Source: Gemmatimonadetes bacterium T265
Lineage (GTDB): Bacteria > Gemmatimonadota > Gemmatimonadetes > Gemmatimonadales > Gemmatimonadaceae
Reading direction: 5' to 3'
Length of the DNA: 64,000 nt
NCBI GenBank assembly: GCA_019973575.1
Contig: BPUI01000003.1
Location: forward strand, 496,001 to 560,000
Of the stretch, positions 43,924 through 52,450 are shown one piece after another (positions within the stretch are counted from its first letter, which is position 1; each line of letters begins with the position of its first letter). The notes under the pieces are model-generated. The model saw nothing but the letters and a program-made list of their open reading frames with translations. It had not been told where the DNA came from and did no database searches. A program made the position numbers and the translations under genes.

Positions 43924-44811
43924 TCACCACCCGTAGCTGATCGCGGTGCGAAGCCCCAGCCCGTACCGCCCGGCGGTCGTCGAGAGCGGGCGCGGGGCGT
44001 CGCTCACGCGGCCGCTGGTCGACGCGCGCAGGGTCGGCCCGCCGGAGACGCTCACCTGCCACGCGCCGACGCTGACCCCACCGGACGGCCCGAGGAAGAC
44101 GCGGGCGCCGCCTTCGGCCTCTTCCCGGTCCCAGAAGCCCTCGAGGTCCTGCCCGACGGCTTCGACGCCGAGGTGGGCGCGCGGGCCGACGGCGCGCATC
44201 CAGCCGAGGGTCGTGACGACGTCGACCGGGTCGCGGCCGGCGGCGAGCACGTGGTCGAACGCCACGTCCGCGTCGACGCGCGAGCGTGCGAACGCGTGGC
44301 CGGCGCCGACGCGCGCGCGCAGTGCGGTGGTCGCGTCGTAGGCGCGCAGCGCGCCCGCGCCGAGGGTGACGTAGGTGCCCGTTCCCGCGCCGGCGAACGG
44401 GTGGGCGGTGAGCCGGAGTTCGCCTTCGAGCGACGTCCGCGTCGTGCGCGCGTCGGCGGCCGCCCCCGCGCGCACGAAGAGGGCGAGGGCCCGCGTCACC
44501 TGTCCCTGGAGCGAGAGGGCGGGGCCGACCCCCTCGCCGCCGATCGGCTGGAACGCTTGCGCCGCGTAGCCGGCCTCCGCGGTCGCGAGCCACGCGCCGG
44601 GGCGCGGCGCGGTCGGCGTGACGAGGAAGACGTACGGGCGCGCCTCGGGGGCTGGTGAGGCCGCAGGAGCCGTGAGCGGGGCCTGGGCGCCGGCCTGCGC
44701 GGCCGGGAGCGCGAGTAACGATGTCGCGGCGAGCGCGGTGGCGGCACGCACGCCGCAGCTGCCGCCTTCCGTCGCGTGAGCCAAGATGTTAGGCGTCGGA
44801 CGACGCATCAC
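43924..44811 (-). CDS. Secreted or outer-membrane barrel-like protein, unknown function
   Basis: 295 aa. A signal peptide (AATALAATSLLALPAAQAGAQ) is followed by strands of alternating polarity rich in Gly/Ala/Thr/Arg (GAWLATAEAGYAAQAF, GPALSLQGQVTRALALFVRAGAAAD, LEGELRLTAHPFAGAGTGTYVTLGAGALRAYD) ending in YGW, the pattern of a small outer-membrane barrel. I do not recognise a named family. It lies 55 bp upstream of the Tat-exported glycosidase in the same direction and may be cotranscribed. Two adjacent ATGs (44811, 44808) could start it; residues 5-8 (TPNI) are written by a GCCTAAC heptamer. Confidence 0.72.
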   Translation of the reverse strand: MMRRPTPNILAHATEGGSCGVRAATALAATSLLALPAAQAGAQAPLTAPAASPAPEARPYVFLVTPTAPRPGAWLATAEAGYAAQAFQPIGGEGVGPALSLQGQVTRALALFVRAGAAADARTTRTSLEGELRLTAHPFAGAGTGTYVTLGAGALRAYDATTALRARVGAGHAFARSRVDADVAFDHVLAAGRDPVDVVTTLGWMRAVGPRAHLGVEAVGQDLEGFWDREEAEGGARVFLGPSGGVSVGAWQVSVSGGPTLRASTSGRVSDAPRPLSTTAGRYGLGLRTAISYGW

Positions 44812-44876
44812 GGACCTCGGGCTGAGGGACGACGCGAGCTTATCGCCCCCCAGTCCGGCGCGCTAGGCGGTCACGG

Positions 44877-45086
44877 TCACGTTGCCATGGCGGGCTCGTA
44901 CCCCGCGCACCCGCTGATCGGGGTGATGCGCAGGTTCAGACCCGCGTGCCGCGGGTGTCCGCAGTCCTCGACGAGGGGCTCGGGCGCGGCGTGCTCCCGG
45001 CGGATGTTCGCCAGATGGTGATCGCCGGGATGGTTCGCGCCGAAGTGGGCGCACGGGCCGCACTGGCCTCCCTGGACCTGCTGCAT
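44877..45086 (-). CDS. Small Cys/His-rich protein, 69 aa
   Basis: The product contains QCGPCAHFGANHPGD, a central RREHAAPEPLVEDCGHPRH and a C-terminal ITPISGCAGYEPA. The order C-x2-C, H, then CGHPxH and GC resembles a small metal- or redox-binding fold. I have an impression of similar short proteins ending ITPISGCxGFxPA in other environmental bacteria, but this needs a search. AAAGGG lies about 5 bases before the ATG at 45084-45086. Flanking frames lack such structure. The direction is the same as the barrel-like gene downstream, 66 bp away. Function unknown. Confidence 0.6.
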   Translation of the reverse strand: MQQVQGGQCGPCAHFGANHPGDHHLANIRREHAAPEPLVEDCGHPRHAGLNLRITPISGCAGYEPAMAT

Positions 45087-45274
45087 CGGTGCCCTTTGGT
45101 TCGGGGTTGGAACGTTCGACGCGGTGACTCGCGACCGGGGCGAGCGGTGGTGAGCGGGCCAGTTCTGAATCTTGACAATCGCGCTCGGGATTGCCACGTT
45201 GCGCGCCGTCCTGGTCCCGAGATGCCCGGTCGCCGCCGCGCGGCTGCCGTCTACCCGATGCTGTCTGCCCGTCC
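45087..45274 (+). promoter_or_regulatory. Leader of the TonB receptor operon
   Basis: This gap between the Cys/His-rich gene and the receptor holds divergent promoters. A TTGACA hexamer at 45172-45177 matches a -35 consensus on the plus strand, but no good -10 hexamer stands 16-18 bp downstream. No Fur-like 19-mer is obvious here. An in-frame TTG at 45191 could begin a longer receptor precursor, so the right boundary is uncertain. Confidence 0.3.
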
Positions 45275-47641
45275 GTGCTCGCCCGTCACGCCCCTTGCTG
45301 CCCGCCATCCACCGGCGCCCACGTCCGCCGCGCGTCGTCCCGTCCCCTCGCGATCGGGGCTCGGTGCGCTGTCGCGCTGGGCGGCGCCGCCGGCGTGTGC
45401 GGGCTCGCTGCGGCGCAGCCGGTGCGGCCGGCGGCGCCGACGAGTCCCGACAGCGCACGCGGCGCGGCCCGCCGCGACTCCGCCGCGCGGGGCGTCACGC
45501 GCCTAACGGCCGTGACGGTCACCGGCTCGCGCCCGGTCGGCTCGGTGGCCGCGCTCCCCGACGTGCGCGGCGCGGTGCTCTTCACGGGCAAGAAGACGCA
45601 GGTCCTGCTGCTCGACTCGCTCACGGCCAACCGCGCGCAGAACGTCAGCCGCGAGGTGCTGGGGCGCATCCCCGGTGCCAACTTCTCCGAGACCGAGGGG
45701 GCGGGCTTCCCCGCGAACGGGATCGGCTGGCGCGGACTCGACCCGGTGCAGTCGGTCGAGCTGAACGTGCGCCAGGACGGCGTGGGCATCGCCGCCGACG
45801 CCTTCGGCTACCCCGAGACGTACTACCTGCCGCCGCTCGAGGCCGTGTCGCGCGTCGAGGTGGTGCGCGGGGCGGGCTCGCTCCAGTTCGGCCCGCAGGT
45901 GGGCGGGGTGATCAACTACGTGCTGCGGGAGGGCGCGCCGAACACGCCGCCCCGGGTCGCCGCGCGGCAGACGGTCGGGAGCTACGGCCTGTCGACCACC
46001 TACGGCGACGTGTCGGGCGGGGCGGGGCGGTGGACGTACTTCGCCTACGCGCAGGGCCGCGCGCAGGACGGCTCGCGCCCGCACGGCGACCTCCGCCAGC
46101 TCTCCGCCGCCGGCCGGCTCGGCTACGCCGCGGCGGGCCCCGCGGGCGCCCCGGCGCTCCGCCTCACGCTCGACTACTCGCTGCTCCGCAACCGCATCCA
46201 CATGCCCGGCGGGCTCGGTAACGAGGCGTTCGACGCGGACCCGTGGCAGTCGCTGCGCGCGCGCAACTGGCTCACGAGTCCGTGGAACGTCGCGGCGCTC
46301 ACGGCCGACTGGCGCCTCGGCACGTTCACGCGCCTCGTCACGACGGTGAGCGGGATGTCGAGCGCGCGCGCGCTCGTGTGGCGCAACGAGGACGGCGGCG
46401 CCGACGCGCCCGACGCGGTCGACCCCGCGACCGGCCTCCCCGTGCCGCGCGAGGTCGAGCGCGAGGCGTTCCGCAACGTCACGCTCGAGTCGCGCCTGCT
46501 GACGACGTACCGATTGTTAGGCGGCTATCACACGCTCGCCGCCGGCGTGCGCGCGTACCGCGGCGTCATGGACCGCGACGAGGGGGGTACGGGCACGCAG
46601 GGCGGCGGCTTCAACCTCGCGCTCGCGCCGGGGACGACCTACGCCTCGCAGTACCGCTTCGCGACGTCCAACGCCGCGCTGTTCGCGGAGAACGCGTTCC
46701 GCCTCGGCGATCGGTTCACGGTCACCCCGGGCGCCCGGCTCGAGTGGCTGCGCTCGACCGGCGCGGGGCACGCGCCGAACCCCGCGGGCGACGACTCGGC
46801 CGTGAGCTTCGGCCCCAAGTCGCGCGCGGTGCCGCTCGCCGGGGTCGGCGCGCAGTGGCGCACGTCGGCGACGACCAACGCGTACGCGAACGTGACCGGC
46901 GCGTACCGCCCCGTGGACTACAGCACGCTCGTGCCCTTCGGGAGCGCGGTGCGCGTCGCGCCCAACTTGCGCGACGCGCGGGCGACGAGCGCGGACGCGG
47001 GGCTCCGCGGCACGTGGCGCGACGTCGTCACCTTCGACGTCGGCGCGTTCCGCATGGTCTACCGCGACCGCATCGGCCTCGTGACCGCGGCCGACGCCGA
47101 CGGCACGATCTACACCGAGCGGCGAAACGTCGCGAAATCGCTGCACTGCGGGGTCGAGAGCTTCGTCGAGCTCCGGCCGCTGAACCGGCTGCTGCGTGTG
47201 GGTGATGCCGCCGGCATCTTCGGCGTCTACGACTCGTTCGCGTACGTGCGCGCGACGTACGTCGGGGGCGAGTTCGCCGGCAACGCGGTCGAGTACGCGC
47301 CGCGCGTCGTCGACCGCCTCGGGCTCACGTGGAGTCGCGGGCCTGTGAACGCGACGTTGCAGCTCAGCACCGTGACGCGCCAGTTCGGCGACGCGAACAA
47401 CACCGTCGCGAGCTACGACGCGAGCGTCGGGCTCGTGCCGGCGTACCAGCTCCTCGACTGGTCGGGGTCGTGGCGCGTGGGGCCGCGCGCGGCGGTGAAC
47501 TTCGGGGTGAACAACGCGGGGAACGTCGCCTACTTCACGCGGCGCACGGCGGAGTACCCGGGCCCCGGGATCCTGCCGGGGCAGGGGCGGAGCGTGTACC
47601 TCGGCCTCGCCTACGCGACCGCGCCGGGGCGGGCGCGGTGA
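45275..47641 (+). CDS. TonB-dependent outer-membrane receptor, FecA-like
   Basis: 788 aa. A signal-like stretch (LAIGARCAVALGGAAGVCGLAAAQ) precedes a plug domain: LTAVTVTGSRPVGS, NVSREVLGRIPGANFSETEGAGFPANGIGWRGLDP, SVELNVRQDGVGIAADAFGYPETYYLPPLEAVSRVEVVRGAGSLQFGPQVGGVINYVLRE. This plug pattern is closest to ferric-citrate type receptors. A 22-strand barrel follows with a C-terminus rich in aromatic residues. It should import a ferric chelate or similar metal complex using TonB energy. No STN signalling domain is visible. The start is uncertain (GTG 45275 or TTG 45191). The next two genes, imelysin and di-heme oxidoreductase, form an operon with it; the stop overlaps the imelysin GTG. Confidence 0.88.
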   Translation: MLARHAPCCPPSTGAHVRRASSRPLAIGARCAVALGGAAGVCGLAAAQPVRPAAPTSPDSARGAARRDSAARGVTRLTAVTVTGSRPVGSVAALPDVRGAVLFTGKKTQVLLLDSLTANRAQNVSREVLGRIPGANFSETEGAGFPANGIGWRGLDPVQSVELNVRQDGVGIAADAFGYPETYYLPPLEAVSRVEVVRGAGSLQFGPQVGGVINYVLREGAPNTPPRVAARQTVGSYGLSTTYGDVSGGAGRWTYFAYAQGRAQDGSRPHGDLRQLSAAGRLGYAAAGPAGAPALRLTLDYSLLRNRIHMPGGLGNEAFDADPWQSLRARNWLTSPWNVAALTADWRLGTFTRLVTTVSGMSSARALVWRNEDGGADAPDAVDPATGLPVPREVEREAFRNVTLESRLLTTYRLLGGYHTLAAGVRAYRGVMDRDEGGTGTQGGGFNLALAPGTTYASQYRFATSNAALFAENAFRLGDRFTVTPGARLEWLRSTGAGHAPNPAGDDSAVSFGPKSRAVPLAGVGAQWRTSATTNAYANVTGAYRPVDYSTLVPFGSAVRVAPNLRDARATSADAGLRGTWRDVVTFDVGAFRMVYRDRIGLVTAADADGTIYTERRNVAKSLHCGVESFVELRPLNRLLRVGDAAGIFGVYDSFAYVRATYVGGEFAGNAVEYAPRVVDRLGLTWSRGPVNATLQLSTVTRQFGDANNTVASYDASVGLVPAYQLLDWSGSWRVGPRAAVNFGVNNAGNVAYFTRRTAEYPGPGILPGQGRSVYLGLAYATAPGRAR

Positions 47642-48849
47642 GCGGCCGACGGTTTGTTAGGCGCCGGCCCGCGCCCCGCGCGGTGACGACACTCGCGGTG
47701 GCCTGCCTCGCGGCCGCGGCGGGGTGCGTGGACGCGCCGGTGGCTCCGGTGCCGCCGGCGGCGCGGCCGCTGCTCGCCCAGGTGACGGGCGGGGTGATCG
47801 TTCCCGCGTTCGACAGCGTGGTCGTGCGCGCGGCGCGGCTCGCCGTCGTGCTCGACTCGCTCGCCGCCGCGCCGTCGGCCGCGCGGGTGGCCGCCGCGCA
47901 GGCGGCGTGGGTCGACGCGCGCCGGGCGTGGGAGCTGACCGAGGCGTTCGGCTTCGGGCCGGCGCACACGGGCGGCTTCGACGGCCGCCTCGACACCTGG
48001 CCGCTCGACCTCGCCGGGCTCGGCGCCTTCCTCGCCGGGGCGACCCCGGTCACGCCCGACAACGTCGCGCTGCTCGACCCGACGCTCGCGGGCTTCCACG
48101 GGATCGAGGCCGTGATCTTCGGCGCGCTCGACACGCCGGTCGACGGGTCGGGGTCGGCCGACGTGGTGGCCGCGGCGCGCGCGCCCGCCGCGGTCGCCGC
48201 GGGGCTCGCCGCCGCGGGGGCCGGCCCGCGGCGGCTCGCCTACGTCGCGCTCGCGGGGCACGCGCTGGCGGCGACCGCGGCCGGGCTGCGCGACGCGTGG
48301 GCGCCCGGCGCGGGCGACTACGCGGGCCAGCTCGCCGGCGCGGGGCAGGGGACGAGCGTGTACGCGACGTTAGGCGCGGGGGTGCGCGAGGTCGTCGGCG
48401 GCATCACCGACCCGTGCGACGAGGTGGCGACGAGCAAGATCGCGCGCCCGCTCTCCGCGTCCGGCGCGGACGCGGTCCGCTACCAGGAGTCGCGCTTCAG
48501 CGACAACACGCTCGCCGACCTCGAGGACGACATTGCGAGCGCGCGGGCGCTCTACCTCGGCGTGGGCGTCGAGACCGCGCTCGCCCTCGCGCCCGACGCG
48601 CTGCCGGCCGGGGCGGCAGCGGGGGTACGCGCGCTCGTGCTCGCGACACAGCCAGGGCTCGACGCCGAGGTGCGCGCCGACTTCGCGGGCGCGCTCGCGG
48701 CGCTCGCGGCGGTGGGCCCGAGCTTCGGCACCGCGCTCACGGCGCGCCGCGACGCGGTGGTCGCCGCGCAGCGCGCTGTCCTCCGCCTGCGCGACGTGCT
48801 CGTCACGCGCGTCGCGCCGCTCGTCGGCGCCGTCGCGGACGCGGACTGA
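47638..48849 (+). CDS. Imelysin-family lipoprotein (peptidase M75-like)
   Basis: 403 aa. The signal ends in LAAAAGC (lipobox). Helical bundle sequence follows with the imelysin signature GxHxxE in AGFHGIEAVIFG, preceded by AWVDARRAWELTEAFGFGP and GRLDTWPLD; a second half repeats the helical pattern (ESRFSDNTLADLEDDIASARALYLG). Imelysins (IrpA, IcmP, EfeO relatives) are periplasmic or surface proteins for iron uptake; no peptidase activity should be assumed. GTG at 47638 overlaps the receptor's TGA by 4 bp (GTGA), so translation is coupled. The longer frame upstream is inside the receptor gene. Confidence 0.9.
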   Translation: MSGRRFVRRRPAPRAVTTLAVACLAAAAGCVDAPVAPVPPAARPLLAQVTGGVIVPAFDSVVVRAARLAVVLDSLAAAPSAARVAAAQAAWVDARRAWELTEAFGFGPAHTGGFDGRLDTWPLDLAGLGAFLAGATPVTPDNVALLDPTLAGFHGIEAVIFGALDTPVDGSGSADVVAAARAPAAVAAGLAAAGAGPRRLAYVALAGHALAATAAGLRDAWAPGAGDYAGQLAGAGQGTSVYATLGAGVREVVGGITDPCDEVATSKIARPLSASGADAVRYQESRFSDNTLADLEDDIASARALYLGVGVETALALAPDALPAGAAAGVRALVLATQPGLDAEVRADFAGALAALAAVGPSFGTALTARRDAVVAAQRAVLRLRDVLVTRVAPLVGAVADAD

Positions 48850-48864
48850 GCGCGGTCTGCGCTC

Positions 48865-48890
48865 GAAATAAAATCATTATGATAAGAAAT
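48865..48890. promoter_or_regulatory. AT-rich island over the di-heme oxidoreductase start, possible Fur-like operator or unstructured initiation region
   Basis: This stretch is almost pure A/T with scattered G/C in a window of about 74% G+C. On the minus strand it reads ATAATGAT, eight bases identical to part of the Fur consensus GATAATGATAATCATTATC, with weaker agreement outward. It covers the ATG at 48879 and gives the first codons ATG ATA AGA AAT. It could be an internal operator/promoter or serve to keep the start site unfolded; there is no Shine-Dalgarno sequence. Confidence 0.4.
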
Positions 48891-50354
48891 CAGACCCTCG
48901 CCGCTGCCGCGCTCGCGCTCGGCGGGCTCGCGCTCGCCGCGTGCGGGCCCACCGACGACACCCTGCACCCGGCCGCGGTGACCGACCCGGGTGGCGCGGC
49001 CGAGGCGGCCGTCGACCCGCGCTCGGGGGGCGCGTCGACGGTGGGCGACGCGACGAGCCGCGCCTTCTCGCAGCCCGCGCCGGGGGTCGGCGGCGACCGG
49101 CTTGCGACGTTCCAGGCGGGCGACGCGCTGTTCGACGCCGCGTTCGTCCCCGCGCCCGCCGCGGTGAACGCGGGGCTCGGGCCGCGTTTCGACAACACGA
49201 GCTGCGGCGGGTGCCACGTGAGCGACGGCCGGGGCCGCCCGCCGGCCGCCGGCGACGCCGGGCTGGCCGAGGCGGTGCGGGCGATGATCGTGCGGGTGAG
49301 TGTGCCGGGGGCCGACGCCCACGGCGCGCCCGCGCCGGTGCCGGGCGTGGGCACGCAGCTCACACTGCGCGCGGCGGTCGGCTTCCTCCCCTTCGGCACG
49401 GTGCGCGTCACGTACACCGACAGCGTCGGGCGCTTCGCCGACGGTACAGCCTACACGCTCCGGGTGCCGCACTACACGGTCGCCGCGCCCGCCGGCGCGC
49501 CGGTGCCCCTGCCGGCCGACATCCTCGTGTCGGCCCGCGTCGCGCCGCCTAACTTCGGGCTCGGGCTCCTGGACGCGGTGCCCGAGGCGGACATCCGCGC
49601 GCTCGCGGCGAGCCCCGACGCCGCGGCCGCGGGCATCGCGGGCCACGTGAACGTGGTGTGGGACGGCGTCGCCGGCGCGCTAACGTTAGGCAAGTTCGGG
49701 CTCAAGTCGAATTCGGCGACGATCGCGGAGCAGGTCGCCTCCGCCGCGCACGGGGACATGGGCCTCACGTCGCCGCTCTTCCCGAAGAAGGTGTGCACGG
49801 TGGCCGAGCTGGCCGGCGCGGCGACCGCGGGCGCGTGCGCCCAGCCGGGCGGGGCGACCGACCTCTCGGCCGAGCAGGTCGCGCGGCTCACGGCGTACGT
49901 CCAGACGTTAGGCGTGCCAGCCCGGCGCGCGGCCGCGCCCGGCTACGCCGCGGCGGTCGCGCGCGGCGAGCAGCTGTTCCGGAGCGCGGGGTGCGCGGGG
50001 TGCCACGTCGCGACGCTGCGCACGGGGACGGTGGCCGGCGCGCCCGAGCGGTCGAACCAGACGATCCACCCGTACACCGACCTGCTCCTGCACGACATGG
50101 GGCCGGACCTCGCCGACGACCGGCCGGACTACCAGGCGACCGGGCGCGAGTGGCGGACGGCGCCGCTCTGGGGCGTCGGGCTCACGGCGCTCGTGAGCGG
50201 CGGGCAGGCGACGTTCCTGCACGACGGGCGGGCGCGCTCGCTCCTGGAGGCGATCCTCTGGCACGGTGGGCAGGCGACCCCCGCGCGCGAGCAGGTGCGC
50301 GCGATGCCCGCGGCCGACCGCGACGCGCTGCTGCAGTTCCTCGGCGTGTTGTAG
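48879..50354 (+). CDS. Di-heme oxidoreductase-family (DHOR, DUF1111) lipoprotein
   Basis: 491 aa. Lipobox LALAAC at about residue 21. Two haem c attachment sites are visible: NTSCGGCHVSDGRGRPP (near 110) and SAGCAGCHVATLRTG (near 373). LHDMGPDLADDRPDYQATGREWRTAPLWGVG and FLHDGRARSLLEAILWHGGQA are typical of the DHOR/thiol oxidoreductase family related to cytochrome c peroxidases. Together with imelysin and a TonB receptor it recalls the iron-regulated IcmP locus of Pseudomonas, where a redox step on the imported metal is suspected. It starts 30 bp after the imelysin stop within the AT-rich island. The ATG is certain because it opens the lipoprotein signal. Confidence 0.9.
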   Translation: MIRNQTLAAAALALGGLALAACGPTDDTLHPAAVTDPGGAAEAAVDPRSGGASTVGDATSRAFSQPAPGVGGDRLATFQAGDALFDAAFVPAPAAVNAGLGPRFDNTSCGGCHVSDGRGRPPAAGDAGLAEAVRAMIVRVSVPGADAHGAPAPVPGVGTQLTLRAAVGFLPFGTVRVTYTDSVGRFADGTAYTLRVPHYTVAAPAGAPVPLPADILVSARVAPPNFGLGLLDAVPEADIRALAASPDAAAAGIAGHVNVVWDGVAGALTLGKFGLKSNSATIAEQVASAAHGDMGLTSPLFPKKVCTVAELAGAATAGACAQPGGATDLSAEQVARLTAYVQTLGVPARRAAAPGYAAAVARGEQLFRSAGCAGCHVATLRTGTVAGAPERSNQTIHPYTDLLLHDMGPDLADDRPDYQATGREWRTAPLWGVGLTALVSGGQATFLHDGRARSLLEAILWHGGQATPAREQVRAMPAADRDALLQFLGVL

Positions 50355-50394
50355 GGCGGGTCGTAGGCCGAGTCGTTGGGCGCGGGGCGCCGCG

Positions 50395-51765
50395 ATGGGC
50401 GGCGGCGCTATCATCCGCGGCGTGACGACGTCTCCGCCGACCTACGCGCGCCGCCTCGGCCTGTTTTCCGCGACGATGCTCGTCGTCGGCGGGATCATCG
50501 GGTCGGGGATCTTCCTCAACCCCGCGATCGTCGCCCAACGGGTCGGCACGGCCGGGCTCACGCTCGGCGTGTGGGGGCTCGGGGCGGTGGTCGCGCTGCT
50601 CGGCGCGACGATCTTTGCCGAACTCGGGCGCCGCCGACCGCAGGCCGGCGGCGGCTACGCGTACCTGCGCGACGCCTTCGGCCCGCTCCCGGCGTTCCTC
50701 TACGCGTGGGCGCTGCTACTCGTGATCGCGTCGGGGGCGATCGCCGCGGTCGCGATGACGTTCGCCGGCTACGCGGGCGCGCTCGTCGGCGCGCCGCCTG
50801 CGGCCCAGCGCCCGATCGCCCTCGCCGCGGTCGCGCTGCTCACCGTCGTCAACGTGCGCGGCGTCGCGCCCGGGGCGGTGCTGCAGAACGTCTTCACCGT
50901 CCTCAAGCTCGCCGCCCTCGCCGCGCTGCTCGCGGCGGCGCTCCTGGCGCCCCCCGGCGCGCCGGTCGCGGGCGTCGCGCCGCCCGTCGCCCCGGCCGGG
51001 ACCTTCGCCCTCGTGCGCGCGGTCGGGACCGCGCTGGTCCCGGTCCTCTTCGCGTTCGGCGGCTGGCAGCAGACCAATTTCGTCGCAGAAGAACTCGAAA
51101 CACCCGAACGCACGCTGCCGCGGGCGCTCGCGCTCGGCGTCGCGGTGGTCGTCGTCGTGTACCTGCTCGCCAACGTCGCCTACCTGCGCGCGCTCGGCGT
51201 CGCCGGCCTCGCCGCGAGCCACGCACCCGCGGCGGACACGATGGCGCGCGTGGCCGGGCCGGTCGGGCGCACGGTCGTCGCGGCCGGCATCGCCGCATCG
51301 ACGTTCGGCTTCCTCGACCTCGTCATCCTCGTCTCGCCGCGCGTGTACCAGGCGATGGCGCGCGACGGGCTCTTCTTCGCCGCGTTCGCGCGGCTGCACC
51401 CGCGCACCTGCACGCCGGTCGCGGCGATCGTCGGACAGGGCGTGTGGGCGTGCGCGCTCCTGCTCGTCGGGACGTACGGGCAGCTGCTCGACTACGTGAC
51501 GTTCGCCGACTGGATCTTCTTCGGGCTCGCGGCGGCCGCGCTCGTCGTGCTGCGGCGCCGGGATCTGGCCGCGTTGGGCGGCGCGCCGGACCGGGGGTTC
51601 CGCGCGCCGTTCTACCCGTGGAGCGTGGCGGCCTTCGTGCTCGCGGCGCTGTACGTCGTCGCCGGCGCGGTGGCGTCGAACCCCGGGAACGCGGCGCGGG
51701 GGGCGCTGCTGCTCCTCGCGGGGGTCCCCGCGTTCGCGTTCTGGCGGCGGCGCGGGGCGCGCTGA
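50395..51765 (+). CDS. APC-superfamily amino acid permease
   Basis: 456 aa with 12 hydrophobic spans. TM1 has the family motif GLFSATMLVVGGIIGSGIFLNPA (the GSGIF unwound helix that binds the substrate amino group). FAELGRRRPQAGGGYAYLRDAFGP marks TM2-TM3, and FAFGGWQQTNFVAEELETPERTLPRAL is the TM6-TM7 region of LAT-type transporters. It probably exchanges or imports amino acids across the inner membrane. It begins 40 bp after the di-heme oxidoreductase stop, so may be cotranscribed. ATG at 50395 or GTG at 50422 could start it. Confidence 0.9.
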   Translation: MGGGAIIRGVTTSPPTYARRLGLFSATMLVVGGIIGSGIFLNPAIVAQRVGTAGLTLGVWGLGAVVALLGATIFAELGRRRPQAGGGYAYLRDAFGPLPAFLYAWALLLVIASGAIAAVAMTFAGYAGALVGAPPAAQRPIALAAVALLTVVNVRGVAPGAVLQNVFTVLKLAALAALLAAALLAPPGAPVAGVAPPVAPAGTFALVRAVGTALVPVLFAFGGWQQTNFVAEELETPERTLPRALALGVAVVVVVYLLANVAYLRALGVAGLAASHAPAADTMARVAGPVGRTVVAAGIAASTFGFLDLVILVSPRVYQAMARDGLFFAAFARLHPRTCTPVAAIVGQGVWACALLLVGTYGQLLDYVTFADWIFFGLAAAALVVLRRRDLAALGGAPDRGFRAPFYPWSVAAFVLAALYVVAGAVASNPGNAARGALLLLAGVPAFAFWRRRGAR

Positions 51766-51847
51766 CCGGGGGGCGCGTCGGCGCGTCCGCGCGCCGTGTT
51801 ACGATCCGCGCGGGTGCCGGGTTAGTTAGGGTATGGATGGCGGGGGT

Positions 51848-52450
51848 ATGAGTGACGACGCGACGATCGTGCGACGCGTGCTCGCCGGCGACGGCGAGGC
51901 GTTTGGCGTGCTCGTCGACCGTCACTACGACCGGTGCCTGCGGCTCGCCGTGCACCTGCTGGGCGACCGCGCGGACGCGGAGGACGCCGTGCAGGAGGCG
52001 CTGCTGCGCGCCTACCGCCACCTCGGCCGATACCGCGAGGAGGACCGGTTCGCCGCGTGGCTCACCCGCATCCTCGTCAACCAGTGCCGGACGACGCGGG
52101 CGCGCCGCCCCGGCCCCGTGCCCGCGGACCTCGACTGGGGCACGGAGGACGGCCTAACGGAGCACCCCGCCGACGGCGCGGCGCTCCGCGACGAGCTCGC
52201 GTACGTCCTGCGCGCGCTCCCCGCCGACCAGCGCGAGGCGGTCGTGCTCCGCTACGCCGACGACCTCACGTACGACGAGATGGCGCGCGCGACGGGCGCG
52301 ACCGTGGGCGCGCTCAAGATGCGCGTGCGGCGCGCCTGCGACCGGCTGCGGGCCCTGCTCTCCGGCGCCGGCCCCGCCGGGGCCGGTTCCGCCGGGGCCG
52401 CCGCGCCGGCCCGTTCCGCGCCGGCCCGTTCCCAGGTGTCCGATGACTGA
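51848..52450 (+). CDS. ECF-type RNA polymerase sigma factor
   Basis: 200 aa. Region 2 (about 5-75) has VRRVLAGDGEAFGVLVDRHYDRCLRLAVHLLGDRADAEDAVQEALLRAYRHL and FAAWLTRILVNQCR. Region 4 (about 115-170) has LRALPADQREAVVLRYADDLTYDEMARATGATVGALKMRVRRACDRLRALL. A low-complexity Ala/Gly/Pro/Ser tail encoded by short DNA repeats follows. CGGGGG immediately before the ATG at 51848 is a usable ribosome-binding site; an ATG 15 bp upstream is also in frame. The stop overlaps the next gene by 8 bp, as for sigma/anti-sigma pairs. Confidence 0.93.
   Translation: MSDDATIVRRVLAGDGEAFGVLVDRHYDRCLRLAVHLLGDRADAEDAVQEALLRAYRHLGRYREEDRFAAWLTRILVNQCRTTRARRPGPVPADLDWGTEDGLTEHPADGAALRDELAYVLRALPADQREAVVLRYADDLTYDEMARATGATVGALKMRVRRACDRLRALLSGAGPAGAGSAGAAAPARSAPARSQVSDD

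Noticed and set aside
45172-45177. TTGACA as a definite sigma-70 promoter for the TonB operon
   Set aside because: No acceptable -10 hexamer stands at 16-18 bp, so it is kept only as a weak hint.
52350-52440. GC-rich short repeats at the end of the sigma factor gene as a mobile-element scar
   Set aside because: They are in frame and encode an Ala/Gly/Pro/Ser tail; no inverted repeats or target duplication are visible.
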